A DNA stretch of 42,776 nt. Source: an uncultured Clostridia bacterium. Lineage in GTDB: Bacteria; Bacillota; Clostridia; Oscillospirales; Acutalibacteraceae. Shown here one piece after another: positions 16,337 to 24,503 of this stretch (positions are counted from its first letter, which is position 1; every line of letters starts with the position of its first letter). The notes under the pieces were generated by a model, which searched no databases, was not told the DNA's origin, and saw only the letters and a program-made list of their open reading frames with translations. The stretch covers positions 1 to 42,776 of the forward strand of contig CANRMX010000016.1 of NCBI GenBank assembly GCA_947631855.1, written 5' to 3'. The position numbers were made by a program, and so were the translations under genes.

Positions 16337-17104
16337 ATGAAACGAAAAAACCTCGTCAAGTGGGCGGGCCTTTTCCTGTGCCTGCTGGGCGCAGTGTGGT
16401 TCTGCCTGCCTTTGCTGCGGATGGCCTTTACCGTGGGCACGGTGTTCGGCGTGGCGGTGTGTATGCTGGGGGCAGGGCTGATCGGGCTCGGCCCGGGCTT
16501 TGCACAAAAAGGCCGGTGGCAGAAAATCGCGTTCCGGGCGCTGACGGTGTGCTATCTGCTGGGGCTGCTCTGGGCCGGCGTGCTCACCGGGCGGATGCTG
16601 TCCGTCCAATTGGAAGCCCCGCCCCGCGACCTGCCCGTGATCGTGCTGGGTGCGCAGATCAGGCCCAACGGTCAGCCCACGGCCAGCCTGACCTGCCGGA
16701 TCGACGCGGCGGCGGACTATCTGCTGGACAATCCCGGCACACCGTGTATCGTCACCGGCGGGCAGGGCGACGACGAGCCCCGCACCGAAGCGGAGGCCAT
16801 GGCCGAGGCACTGATTGCTCGGGGCGTGGGAGCGGAGCGAATCTATTTGGAAACGGAAGCCCGCAATACCCGACAAAACATGGAATTTGCCGCACAGCTG
16901 GCTAAGGAAAAGGGGCTGGGGGAGGAGTTCGTCATCGTGACCCAGGGGTACCATCTGTACCGCTCCATCCGACTGGCCAAAAGCGCGGGGCTGACGCCCT
17001 TCGGGTTGGCCGCCGAGACGGACCCCCTGCTGCTCCCGTCCTATTACGGGCGGGAACTGCTGAGCCTGACCAAATGGCAGCTGGAGCAGCTGTTTACCCC
17101 ATAA
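16337..17104 (+). CDS. YdcF/ElyC-family (DUF218) membrane protein
   Basis: This 255-residue protein has three N-terminal membrane helices (about 9-28, 31-53 and 67-87) and then an extracytoplasmic DUF218 domain (about 100-250). The family pattern is VIVLGAQIRPNGQPTASLTC, CIVTGGQGDDE, RIYLETEARNTRQNM and VIVTQGYHLYRS. Related proteins such as ElyC and SanA act in envelope/peptidoglycan-precursor homeostasis, but a reaction is not established. ATG 16337 follows AAAGGAGG. It lies 18 nt before pyrC and probably shares its transcript, although no functional link with pyrimidines is evident. Confidence 0.87.
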   Translation: MKRKNLVKWAGLFLCLLGAVWFCLPLLRMAFTVGTVFGVAVCMLGAGLIGLGPGFAQKGRWQKIAFRALTVCYLLGLLWAGVLTGRMLSVQLEAPPRDLPVIVLGAQIRPNGQPTASLTCRIDAAADYLLDNPGTPCIVTGGQGDDEPRTEAEAMAEALIARGVGAERIYLETEARNTRQNMEFAAQLAKEKGLGEEFVIVTQGYHLYRSIRLAKSAGLTPFGLAAETDPLLLPSYYGRELLSLTKWQLEQLFTP

Positions 17105-17122
17105 ACCGAAAGGAGCGACCCT

Positions 17123-18391
17123 ATGACCACGCTGCTGAAAAATCCACGGGTGATCGATCCAAGCCAGGGATTGGATCGGGTTTGCGATATTCTTATCGTG
17201 GACGGAAAGATCGCCCAGCTGGGCGAGGGTTTGAACGTCCCGGCGGATGAGACCGTGGATTGCGCCGGACTGATCGCGGCGCCCGGCCTGGTGGATATGC
17301 ACGTCCACCTGCGGGACCCGGGCCAGACCTACAAGGAGGATGTGTTTTCCGCCTGCCGGGCGGCTGCCGCCGGCGGAGTGACCAGCCTGCTGGCCATGCC
17401 CAACACCGTCCCGCCCATGGATTCTCCGGAAGCGGTGCAGAAGCTGCTGGAAAAGAGCCGATCTGCCGATGCGGCGGTGTACACGGCGGCGTGCATCACC
17501 AAGGTCCTCAAGGGGCAGGAACTGACCGATCTGCCGGCGTTGAGGGCTGCGGGTGCCATCGCCCTTTCCGACGACGGCAAGCCGGTGGGGAACACCGCCT
17601 GTCTGCTGGCAGCGCTGAAAGCCGCGCGACAGCTGGGGATGGTGGTCACGGCCCACTGCGAGGATCTGGACCTGGCGGCAGGCGGGCTGATGAACGAAGG
17701 GGAGACCGCCCGCAGGCTGGGCGTGCAGGGGATCCCTAACGCCGCCGAGGATTGCGGCACCGCCCGGGAGATCGCGGCAGCGGCCTCCATCGGTGCACCC
17801 ATCCATATCTGCCATGTGAGCACCCGGGGCAGCGTGGCGCTGATCCGGGACGCCAAGCGCCGGGGCGTTCCAGTGACGGCGGAGACCTGCCCCCATTACC
17901 TGCTGCTCACCGACGAGGCCCTTTCTGCCCGGGACGCGGATTACCGGATGAATCCGCCTCTGCGCACCCGGGCGGACGTGGAGGCGCTGAAAGAGGGGCT
18001 GCTGGACGGCACCATCGACGCTATTTCCACCGATCACGCGCCCCACGCGCCGGAAGAAAAGGCGGATTTTGAAAAGGCCCCCAACGGCTCCATCGGCATG
18101 GAGACCTCGCTGGCGGCGGTGCACACGGCGCTGGCGGGCACGCTGTCGCTGTCCCAAATCATAGAGAAGATGAGCACGGCTCCCGCCAAGATTTTGGGCA
18201 TCCCCGGCGGTACGCTGCGGGAAGGCGCGTGGGCCGACGTGGGCCTGTTCGATCCCGCCCGCCGGTGGAAGGTGGACCCCGACCGCCTCCACGGCAAGAG
18301 CCGCAACACCCCCTTCAAGGGCATGACCCTCACCGGGCGGGTGACGGCCACCTATTTCCGGGGCCGCAAGGTCTACGGGCTGGCGGAATAA
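17123..18391 (+). CDS. pyrC: Dihydroorotase (class I)
   Basis: This 422-residue amidohydrolase closes N-carbamoyl-aspartate to dihydroorotate, the third step of UMP synthesis. Zinc ligands His60 and His62 lie in DMHVHLRDPG. The family blocks GGVTSLLAMPNT, ALSDDGKPV, VTAHCEDL, IHICHVSTRG and AETCPHYL follow. Catalytic Asp304 is in STDHAPHAPEEK. ATG 17123 follows AAAGGAG. pyrF lies 36 nt downstream and pyrK/pyrD about 1.2 kb further on. The aspartate transcarbamoylase and orotate phosphoribosyltransferase genes are not in the window. Confidence 0.97.
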   Translation: MTTLLKNPRVIDPSQGLDRVCDILIVDGKIAQLGEGLNVPADETVDCAGLIAAPGLVDMHVHLRDPGQTYKEDVFSACRAAAAGGVTSLLAMPNTVPPMDSPEAVQKLLEKSRSADAAVYTAACITKVLKGQELTDLPALRAAGAIALSDDGKPVGNTACLLAALKAARQLGMVVTAHCEDLDLAAGGLMNEGETARRLGVQGIPNAAEDCGTAREIAAAASIGAPIHICHVSTRGSVALIRDAKRRGVPVTAETCPHYLLLTDEALSARDADYRMNPPLRTRADVEALKEGLLDGTIDAISTDHAPHAPEEKADFEKAPNGSIGMETSLAAVHTALAGTLSLSQIIEKMSTAPAKILGIPGGTLREGAWADVGLFDPARRWKVDPDRLHGKSRNTPFKGMTLTGRVTATYFRGRKVYGLAE

Positions 18392-18427
18392 GCACGTCTG
18401 CAATCCATCACAGAAAGGTTTGATACA

Positions 18428-19366
18428 ATGTCCATGGACAAGTTGATCCAAAAGATCGCCGCACTGCAAAACCCCACGGTGGCTGGGCTGGATCCCAAGC
18501 TCAGCTATATTCCCGCGCACATCCGGGCGCAAAGCTATGAAAAATACGGCAAGACTCTGGAAGGCGCGGCCGACGCGCTGCTCACCTTCAACCGGGGGCT
18601 GATCGACGCCCTCTGGGACGTGACCCCCGCCGTCAAGCCCCAGGCGGCCTACTATGAGCTGTACGGCTGGCCCGGCGTGCGCGCCCTGGCGGAGACCATC
18701 GCCTATGCCAAAAGCCGTGGGATGTACGTCATCACCGACGGCAAGCGCAACGACATCGGCGCGACCATGGAGGCATACGCCGCGGCCCATCTGGGCGTCA
18801 CCGACGTGGAAGGGGAGACCTTGGAGGCTTTCGGCGCGGACGCCCTGACAGTGAACGGCTATCTGGGCACCGACGGCATCGCGCCCCTCGTCCAGGTGTG
18901 CGCGGCGCGGGACAAGGGCATCTTCGTGCTGGCCAAGACCTCCAATCCCTCCTCCGGCGAGCTGCAGGATCAGGCCCTCGCCTCCGGCGAGACAGTGTAC
19001 CGCGCCATGGGGCAGCGGTGCGAGGAATGGGGCCGGGCGCTGCCGGGGCAGTACGGCTACTCCGGGGTTGGCGCTGTGGTGGGGGCGACCTATCCGGCAC
19101 AGCTGGCGGAATTGCGCAGGGCGCTGCCCCACACCTTCTTCCTGGTGCCGGGGTATGGGGCCCAGGGCGGCGGCGCGGAAGACGTAGCCCCTGCCTTTGA
19201 CGAAAACGGTCTGGGGGCGGTGGTGAATTCCTCCCGGGGGATCCTCTGCGCCTGGCAGAAGGAGAACTGCCCCGGCGAGGAGTACGCTCAGGCGGCCCGG
19301 CGGGAGGCAATACGGATGCGGGACGAGATCACCGCGCGGATCGGGAAGATCGTTTTGCCCGATTGA
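18428..19366 (+). CDS. pyrF: Orotidine 5'-phosphate decarboxylase (type 2)
   Basis: This 312-residue enzyme converts OMP to UMP. The catalytic Asp-Lys-X-X-Asp stretch is visible as Asp104, Lys106 and Asp109 in DGKRNDIG. The phosphate-binding end of the barrel is FLVPGYGAQGGG followed by VVNSSRGI. Length and sequence fit the long type 2 (PyrF subfamily 2) found in many Clostridia rather than the 230-residue type 1. ATG 18428 follows GAAAGG. A second in-frame ATG two codons on is possible. A gap of about 220 nt with leader-like structure then precedes pyrK. Confidence 0.96.
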   Translation: MSMDKLIQKIAALQNPTVAGLDPKLSYIPAHIRAQSYEKYGKTLEGAADALLTFNRGLIDALWDVTPAVKPQAAYYELYGWPGVRALAETIAYAKSRGMYVITDGKRNDIGATMEAYAAAHLGVTDVEGETLEAFGADALTVNGYLGTDGIAPLVQVCAARDKGIFVLAKTSNPSSGELQDQALASGETVYRAMGQRCEEWGRALPGQYGYSGVGAVVGATYPAQLAELRRALPHTFFLVPGYGAQGGGAEDVAPAFDENGLGAVVNSSRGILCAWQKENCPGEEYAQAARREAIRMRDEITARIGKIVLPD

Positions 19367-19539
19367 TTATGGTAAACCAATCAGCATGGGCAGCACCATC
19401 ATCTGATTTATAAACACGCGGCATCTCGTGTGCAGAGATATAGAAATTATGTAAATTATCAGATTGGCAATTTGTTTCCTGGTTTTAGTAATTCCCTAGA
19501 ATTGCGGAACTTATATTAAGAGTTATGTAAATATAAGGC

Positions 19540-19587
19540 GATTTCTCCGGGCGGCGGGCCCTGGGAGAAATCACCGAGAAAGAGGTG
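19540..19587 (+). promoter_or_regulatory. Leader with mutually exclusive hairpins before pyrK
   Basis: Hairpin 1 pairs GATTTCTCC (19540-19548) with GGAGAAATC (19564-19572), with extra GGG/CCC pairing inside. Hairpin 2 pairs CACC (19572-19575) with GGTG (19584-19587), part of the pyrK ribosome-binding site AGAGGTG, and shares base 19572 with hairpin 1. The AT-rich stretch 19380-19535 upstream probably carries a promoter, but I cannot choose one. I see no convincing PyrR-binding consensus. Confidence 0.45.
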
Positions 19588-19590
19588 CGT

Positions 19591-20352
19591 ATGGGAAAAT
19601 ACGATTCGATATTATGTAAAATTACACGGGCCGAACAGCTCACCGCCGACGTGTACGACTTCACGCTGGAGGCACCGGCGCTGGCGGTTCTGGCCCAGCC
19701 CGGGCAGTTCGCGCAGATTCGCCTGCCGGGCCACGCGCTGCGCAGACCCATCTCCATCTGCGGCATCGACCGTGCCGCCGGGACGCTGCGGTTCGTCTTT
19801 CAGGTGCGGGGGCAGGGCACGGCGGAGCTGGCCGGTTTTCGGGCCGGGGACGCGCTGGAAATTATGGCCCCGCTGGGCAACGGCTTCTCGCTGGATCTCT
19901 CCGGCAAGGTGCTGCTGCTGGGCGGTGGCATCGGCACGCCGCCGCTCCTGGGCTGCGCCGCCCACTACGGGAAAAACGCCATCGCCGCCCTGGGTTTCCG
20001 CACCCGAGAGGCTGTCATTCTGGAGGAGGACTTCCAATCCGCCGGGGCCGAGACCTTGATCGCCACCGACGACGGCACCTACGGCCACCACGGGCTGGTC
20101 ACCGAGCTGGCGGCGGAAAAGGACTTCTCCGCCGTGCTGGCCTGCGGCCCTGCACCCATGCTTCGGGCGGCGCAGGCTTTGGCCGCGACCCGCAGCGTTC
20201 CCTGTTTCCTCTCGCTGGAGGAGCGCATGGCCTGCGGCATCGGCGCATGCCTGGGGTGCGCGGTGGCGCTGGTGGGCGGCGACGGCCGGGAATATTACGG
20301 CCATGTCTGCAAGGACGGCCCGGTGTTCGACAGCCGGCAAGTACTTTTATAA
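19591..20352 (+). CDS. pyrK: Dihydroorotate dehydrogenase electron-transfer subunit
   Basis: This 253-residue iron-sulfur flavoprotein passes electrons from PyrD to NAD+. The FAD-binding motif is RRPISIC (51-57). The NAD-binding loop is GGGIGTPP (111-118), and CGPAPML lies near residue 185. The [2Fe-2S] ligands Cys215, Cys220, Cys223 and Cys240 come from ACGIGACLGC and HVCKDG. ATG 19591 is preferred because AGAGGTG lies five nt upstream; an in-frame GTG at 19585 is inside that ribosome-binding site. It is followed after 12 nt by pyrD, the partner subunit. Confidence 0.95.
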   Translation: MGKYDSILCKITRAEQLTADVYDFTLEAPALAVLAQPGQFAQIRLPGHALRRPISICGIDRAAGTLRFVFQVRGQGTAELAGFRAGDALEIMAPLGNGFSLDLSGKVLLLGGGIGTPPLLGCAAHYGKNAIAALGFRTREAVILEEDFQSAGAETLIATDDGTYGHHGLVTELAAEKDFSAVLACGPAPMLRAAQALAATRSVPCFLSLEERMACGIGACLGCAVALVGGDGREYYGHVCKDGPVFDSRQVLL

Positions 20353-20364
20353 GGAGAAAACGTC

Positions 20365-21276
20365 ATGGCTGATTTATCTGTAAAGGTGGCTGGGGTGGAC
20401 TTCCACAACCCGCTGATCGCCGCCTCCGGCACCTTCGGCTTTGGCCGGGAATACGCCGAATTCTACCCGCTGTCCGTTTTCGGCGGGATCAGCACCAAGG
20501 GCACCACGCTGCATCCCAGGCCGGGCAATCCGCCGCCCAGAGTCACCGAGACCCCTGCGGGGATGCTCAACGCCGTGGGGCTGCAAAATCCCGGGGTGGA
20601 TGCGTTTATCCGTGAGGAGCTGCCCTGGCTGTCCGGGCAGGGCACCCGTATCGTGGCCAATATCGCGGGCAGCGCCGTGGAGGACTACTGCCAGACCGTG
20701 GAGAAGCTGAATCCCACCTGCGTGGACATGGTGGAGCTCAACATCTCCTGCCCCAACGTGAAGGAGGGTGGGGTGCAGTTCGGCACCAGCGCCCAGAGCG
20801 TGTATGCCATCACGAAAGCCGTGCGGGACGTGTGCAAAAAGCCCCTGATGGTGAAGCTGTCCCCCAACGTCACCGACATCTCCGAAATGTCCGTGGCCGC
20901 TGAGCACGGCGGCGCGGACGCGGTATCCATGATCAACACTCTCACCGGCATGCGGGTGGATATCCACACTCGGCGGCCCATCATCCACAACAACACCGGC
21001 GGCCTGTCGGGCCCGGCGGTGCTGCCCGTGGCGCTGCGCATGGTGTGGCAGGCGTATCAGAAGGTGAAGATTCCCATCGTGGGGCTGGGCGGCATTTCCA
21101 CCTGGCAGGACGCGGTGGAGATGCTCCTCTGCGGCGCCACGGCCCTGCAGCTGGGCACGGTGCTGTTCACCGACCCCTACGCCCCGGTGAAGATCGCCCA
21201 GGGCCTCAGTGAATACATGGAAAAAAACGGCGTGGCCCATATCGCCGACCTGACGGGAGGTGTGCGCCCGTGGTGA
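20365..21276 (+). CDS. pyrD: Dihydroorotate dehydrogenase, class 1B catalytic subunit
   Basis: This 303-residue FMN-barrel subunit oxidises dihydroorotate to orotate, with electrons leaving through PyrK. The catalytic base is Cys129 in ELNISCPNVKEGG, which marks class 1B (NAD-linked) rather than the Ser of class 2. FMN contacts are visible in SGTFGFG, STKGTTL, NNTGGLSG and GLGGISTWQDA, with QLGTVLF near the end. ATG 20365 follows AAGGAG. The stop overlaps the start of the histidine-phosphatase gene by 7 nt, so pyrK, pyrD, the phosphatase and ruvX form one tightly packed operon. Confidence 0.97.
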   Translation: MADLSVKVAGVDFHNPLIAASGTFGFGREYAEFYPLSVFGGISTKGTTLHPRPGNPPPRVTETPAGMLNAVGLQNPGVDAFIREELPWLSGQGTRIVANIAGSAVEDYCQTVEKLNPTCVDMVELNISCPNVKEGGVQFGTSAQSVYAITKAVRDVCKKPLMVKLSPNVTDISEMSVAAEHGGADAVSMINTLTGMRVDIHTRRPIIHNNTGGLSGPAVLPVALRMVWQAYQKVKIPIVGLGGISTWQDAVEMLLCGATALQLGTVLFTDPYAPVKIAQGLSEYMEKNGVAHIADLTGGVRPW

Positions 21277-21932
21277 CCACGGCCTATCTGGTGCGGCACT
21301 GTCAGTCCACCGGCAACACGGAGGGCCGGTTTCAGGGCCGATTCGACGCGCCGGTGGGGGAGGAAGGCCGCAAACAGCTGGCGCTGCTGGCCCTGCGGTT
21401 TCGCAACGAGCCGCTGGATGCGCTCTATTCCAGCCCGCTGACCCGGGCCATGGAGACCGCCCGGGCGGTGAACGAATACCACCATCTGCCCATCCGGCAG
21501 CGGGAGGGCTTGCTGGAGATCAGCGCGGGAGACATCGAGAACATGCTGGTGACGGAGGTGGCACGGCGCTACCCAGAGCTCACCGACCACTGGAACCACG
21601 CCCCCGACCGCTGCGAATTCCCTCACGGCGAGACCATGGAGCAGGTCTATGCCCGGGTGAACCGGGAGCTGGACGAGATCATCGCGGAGAATCCCGGCCG
21701 CCGGGTGTTTATCGCCACCCACGGCGGCGTGATCCGCAACATCTACGCCCGGGTGGCTCACGGCAGCATCCTGGGCCTGCGGGACGGCACCGTCTTCGGC
21801 AACACCGGGGTCAACATCCTGCTGGCGGAGGACGGCAAACTCCGGTTTGCCCAGGTCAACGATCTGGCGCATCTGCCGGAGAGCCTGCGGCGCAAGCCCA
21901 CCATTTTCAGTTTCGAGACGGAGGCAATATGA
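21270..21932 (+). CDS. Histidine phosphatase (phosphoglycerate-mutase-like) protein
   Basis: In this 220-residue protein of the branch-1 histidine phosphatase superfamily the phosphate pocket is visible: Arg9-His10 (LVRHCQSTGN, His10 the nucleophile), Arg59 in SSPLTRAMETA, Glu83 in LLEISAG and His151 in ATHGGVIRN. The substrate is unknown; homologues act on phosphosugars, cobalamin precursors or phosphoglycerate. The start is GTG 21270 with GGGAGGTG upstream, overlapping the pyrD stop. Its own TGA overlaps the ruvX ATG (ATGA). A second family member lies at 24504-25034 beyond mgtE. Confidence 0.88.
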   Translation: MVTTAYLVRHCQSTGNTEGRFQGRFDAPVGEEGRKQLALLALRFRNEPLDALYSSPLTRAMETARAVNEYHHLPIRQREGLLEISAGDIENMLVTEVARRYPELTDHWNHAPDRCEFPHGETMEQVYARVNRELDEIIAENPGRRVFIATHGGVIRNIYARVAHGSILGLRDGTVFGNTGVNILLAEDGKLRFAQVNDLAHLPESLRRKPTIFSFETEAI

Positions 21933-22357
21933 TCATTTTAGCGGTTGATTTGGGCAAGGCCCGCACCGGCCTTGCCGTCTGCGACCCGGGCGAAGTGCTG
22001 GCCTCTCCGCTCACGGTGCTGCACGAAGCAGACCCGGAGCGGCTGGCGCAGCAGATCGCCCAGGCGGCCAAGGAGCGCGGGGCCGGGCAGCTTGTGGTGG
22101 GGCTGCCCCGCAACATGGACGGCACCGAAGGAGAGAGCGCCCAAAACGCCCGGCAGATGGCCGCCCGGCTGGAGACCCTCACCGGCCTACCCGTGGCGTT
22201 GATCGACGAGCGCCGCACCACGGTGACCGCCCACGGCTATCTGAACGAGACCAACGTCCGGGGCAAAAAGCGCAAGGCGGTGGTGGACGCGGTGGCCGCT
22301 ACGGTGATCCTGGACGCCTTTCTGGAGACCCGCCGGATGCAGGGCAAATCGTCTTGA
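21929..22357 (+). CDS. ruvX: Holliday-junction resolvase-like RuvX/YqgF
   Basis: This 142-residue RNase H-fold protein has Asp7 in ILAVDLGKARTGLA, then VVGLPRNMDGTEGE and the C-terminal DAVAATVILDAFLE with a late acidic residue, as in YqgF. Family members are linked to 16S rRNA 5' maturation and Holliday-junction cleavage. The start overlaps the previous stop (ATGA). A much longer frame open upstream is the out-of-frame shadow of the phosphatase. The TGA stop lies inside the -35 box of the mgtE promoter. In many Clostridia ruvX is next to a DUF1292 gene; here that gene is 3 kb away. Confidence 0.93.
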   Translation: MIILAVDLGKARTGLAVCDPGEVLASPLTVLHEADPERLAQQIAQAAKERGAGQLVVGLPRNMDGTEGESAQNARQMAARLETLTGLPVALIDERRTTVTAHGYLNETNVRGKKRKAVVDAVAATVILDAFLETRRMQGKSS

Positions 22358-22382
22358 CAAAAGGCCGCAAAAAGTGTACTCT
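22354..22382 (+). promoter_or_regulatory. Promoter of the mgtE leader
   Basis: A perfect -35 TTGACA contains the ruvX TGA stop; after a 17-nt spacer comes a weaker TACTCT. It produces a leader of about 250 nt before mgtE. Confidence 0.72.
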
Positions 22383-22427
22383 TATGGTGGACGTTTGGGT
22401 GTGTATCCCAGCGGCCGCCATTCTTTT

Positions 22428-22576
22428 ATGAAACAGTGAGGTGAGCAGCGTGAGCGTTCCGCGAAGTACCGACGGCGTAGGGCCCGAAGGACGACCATGT
22501 GGTCAAAAACAGGCGGAGCGCGGAACCTGCTCCGCCGCATAACGATACAGCGGCCTGCGCTTTCGCACCGGGCCGC
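22428..22576 (+). promoter_or_regulatory. Probable M-box (ykoK-type) Mg2+ riboswitch, divergent
   Basis: The mgtE leader holds pieces that resemble the M-box core in order: AGGTGAG (22439-22445), GGGCCCGAAGGACGACC up to GTGGTCAA and ACAG (22480-22512), and ATACAG (22545-22550). An 8-bp hairpin GGCGGAGC/GCTCCGCC (22512-22519/22529-22536) competes with GTTCCGCG/CGCGGAAC (22456-22463/22519-22526), as expected of a switch. A further stem GCGGCC/GGCCGC with inner TGCG/CGCA spans 22550-22576. There is no T-rich terminator, so any control would be translational or through a distal structure. The match was made by eye. Confidence 0.5.
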
Positions 22577-22641
22577 CGGTTCCTTTGGGCTTTGTGCTGT
22601 CTCTCCAATGTGCACCACTTTACTTAAGAGGAGGGAAACCC

Positions 22642-23976
22642 ATGGCCGAATCGATCGAAATGTTGTTGGAAGAAAAGAAATATTCGGAAGCCGCCGCCCG
22701 GGTCAAAGAGATGAATCCCGCGGACGCGGCGGTTTTGCTGGGCGAATTGGAAGCGACGAAGGTGCCCATCCTGTTCCGGCTGCTGCCCAAGGAGATGGCC
22801 AGCGAAGTCTTCGCCTACATGGAGTCCGAGGCCCAGGAGACGCTGATCCAGGCGTTCAGCGACCGGGAGCTGGGCGAAGTGATGGAGCAGCTGTACCTGG
22901 ACGACGCGGTGGACATGATCGAGGAAATGCCCGCCAATGTGGTCAAGCGCATCCTGCGCCACGTGGATGCGGACACCCGGACGATGATCAATCAGGTGCT
23001 CAACTACCCGGAGGACAGCGCCGGCAGCATCATGACCATCGAATATGTGGACCTCAAGGCCGGCATGACGGTGGAGCAGGCTTTTGAGCGAATCCGGGCC
23101 ACGGGTGTGGAGAAGGAGACCATCTACACCTGCTATGTCACCGATTCCCAGCGGAAGCTGGAGGGCATCGTCACGGTGAAGGACCTGCTGCTGGCCCCCA
23201 AGGACGAGATCATCCGCAACATCATGGAGACCAACATCAAATTTGTGTACACCTATACCGACCAGGAGGAAACAGCCTCCATGCTCAGCCACTACGACTT
23301 CCTGGCCATGCCCGTGGTGGACGCCGAGGAGCGGCTGGTGGGCATCGTCACGGTGGACGACGCCATCGACGTTCTGCAGGAGGAGGCCACGGAGGACATC
23401 GAAAAGATGGCGGCTATTTCGCCTTCGGATAAGCCCTACATGAAGACGGGCGTGTTTGCCACCTGGAAGAAGCGGGTGCCCTGGCTGTTGATCCTGATGG
23501 TGTCCGCCACCTTCACCAGCGCCATCATCGGCAGCTATGAGAGCGCCCTGGCGGCCAGCGTGGTGCTGACGAATTTCATTCCCATGCTCATGGATACCGG
23601 CGGCAATTCCGGCAGCCAGTCGTCCATCACCATCATCCGCAGCCTGTCTTTGGGCGAGATCCGCTTCGCCGATGTGCCCCGGATCCTCCTCAAAGAGTGC
23701 GCGGTGGCCCTGCTATGCGGCGGCACGCTGGCGGTGGGGGCTTTCATCAAGCTGATGCTCATTGACCGTGTGACCATCCCGGTGGCCCTGGTGGTCAGCG
23801 TGACCCTGGCGGTGGTGGTGCTGGTGGCAAACATCGTGGGCGCCACGCTGCCTATGCTGGCCAAGCGCCTGGGGTTTGACCCCACCGTCATGGCCAGCCC
23901 CTTCATCACGACCATCGTGGATGCCGTGGCCCTGATGCTCTACTTCAATATTGCGAAGCTGCTTTTGGGGATTTAA
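22642..23976 (+). CDS. mgtE: Magnesium transporter MgtE
   Basis: This 444-residue Mg2+ channel/transporter has a cytoplasmic N domain of helical repeats (about 1-125, e.g. DAAVLLGELEATKVPILFRL), two CBS domains (about 130-190 and 195-255) that sense Mg2+, a connecting helix and five membrane segments (about 285-444). The pore region has FIPMLMDTGGNSGSQSS and the last helix VDAVALMLYFNIAKLL. ATG 22642 follows GAGGAGGG. It has its own promoter and a long structured leader, fitting Mg2+ control. Its last 18 codons recur, synonymously changed, at 24084-24140, and a palindrome array follows the stop. Confidence 0.96.
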   Translation: MAESIEMLLEEKKYSEAAARVKEMNPADAAVLLGELEATKVPILFRLLPKEMASEVFAYMESEAQETLIQAFSDRELGEVMEQLYLDDAVDMIEEMPANVVKRILRHVDADTRTMINQVLNYPEDSAGSIMTIEYVDLKAGMTVEQAFERIRATGVEKETIYTCYVTDSQRKLEGIVTVKDLLLAPKDEIIRNIMETNIKFVYTYTDQEETASMLSHYDFLAMPVVDAEERLVGIVTVDDAIDVLQEEATEDIEKMAAISPSDKPYMKTGVFATWKKRVPWLLILMVSATFTSAIIGSYESALAASVVLTNFIPMLMDTGGNSGSQSSITIIRSLSLGEIRFADVPRILLKECAVALLCGGTLAVGAFIKLMLIDRVTIPVALVVSVTLAVVVLVANIVGATLPMLAKRLGFDPTVMASPFITTIVDAVALMLYFNIAKLLLGI

Positions 23977-24000
23977 AGCCCACCAAAGGGAAAAGAGCAG

Positions 24001-24452
24001 CTGCGGGGATTTAAAGCTCATCTGGCAGCGGGGCAGATATTTTGTTGTTCGCCCCCCTACGGGGGCGAACAACGGATAGATGAGATGCAGTCGCCCTGAT
24101 GCTCTACTTCAATATTGCGAAGTTACTTTTGGGTATTTGAAATCCAATTGACAACGAAGGAGTTTTTGTTATTCACCCCCTAAGGGGGGTGAATAACGGG
24201 ACGAAGCTACTGCTGGGGATTGGAAATCTAACTGGCAACGAAGAAGATTTTTTGTTGTTCGCCCCCTGCGGGGGCGAACAACGGGAAGAAGCCGTTGCTG
24301 GGGATTTGAAATCCAATTGACAACGAAGAAGATTTTTTATTCACCCCCTAAGGGGGCAAATAACGGGAAGAAGCCGCTGCTGGGGATTTGAGGCCCGACT
24401 GGCAGCGAAGAAGATTTTTGCTATTCACCCCTTATGAGGGCAATCAACGGAA
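24001..24452. repeat. Palindrome array of about five units derived from the mgtE 3' end
   Basis: The core period is 82-85 bp. Each unit holds a relic of the mgtE end (CTGCTGGGGATTTGA-like), a conserved linker (ATCCAATTGACAACGAAGAA), a T-run and a palindrome. Palindromes lie at 24044-24073, 24168-24197, 24254-24282, about 24337-24363 and about 24422-24447. The first three have perfect 13-bp arms and 3-4-nt loops; the last two are decayed. Arms are of two types, GTTGTTCGCCCCC and GTTATTCACCCCC, each with the matching partner arm. The first unit is longer and more diverged. Nothing else lies in 23977-24503. Confidence 0.92.
24084..24140 (+). pseudogene. Detached copy of the mgtE 3' end
   Basis: These 57 nt aligned with native 23920-23976 would encode DAVALMLYFNIAKLLLGI and a stop, the same 18 residues as MgtE. 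Four codons differ (GCC/GCA, GTG/GTC, CTG/TTA, GGG/GGT), all synonymous, and the stop is TGA instead of TAA. No start codon or upstream coding sequence is attached. Confidence 0.92.
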
Positions 24453-24503
24453 AAAGCTGAGCGTCAAACGCGCAGAAGCAAAATCACAAAGGAGGGGATT
24501 CCC

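Noticed and set aside
16106-19132. 1008-codon open frame antisense to the DUF218, pyrC and pyrF genes
   Set aside because: A shadow of three well-supported genes on the other strand; composition is repetitive and without recognisable domains.
19573-19590. PyrR-binding loop upstream of pyrK
   Set aside because: The purine-rich stretch is only vaguely similar and lacks the conserved bulge and loop pattern.
24001-24452. CRISPR array
   Set aside because: The 82-85-bp period consists of a repeated gene-end relic, a common linker and a palindrome. There are no unique spacers of uniform length and no cas genes.
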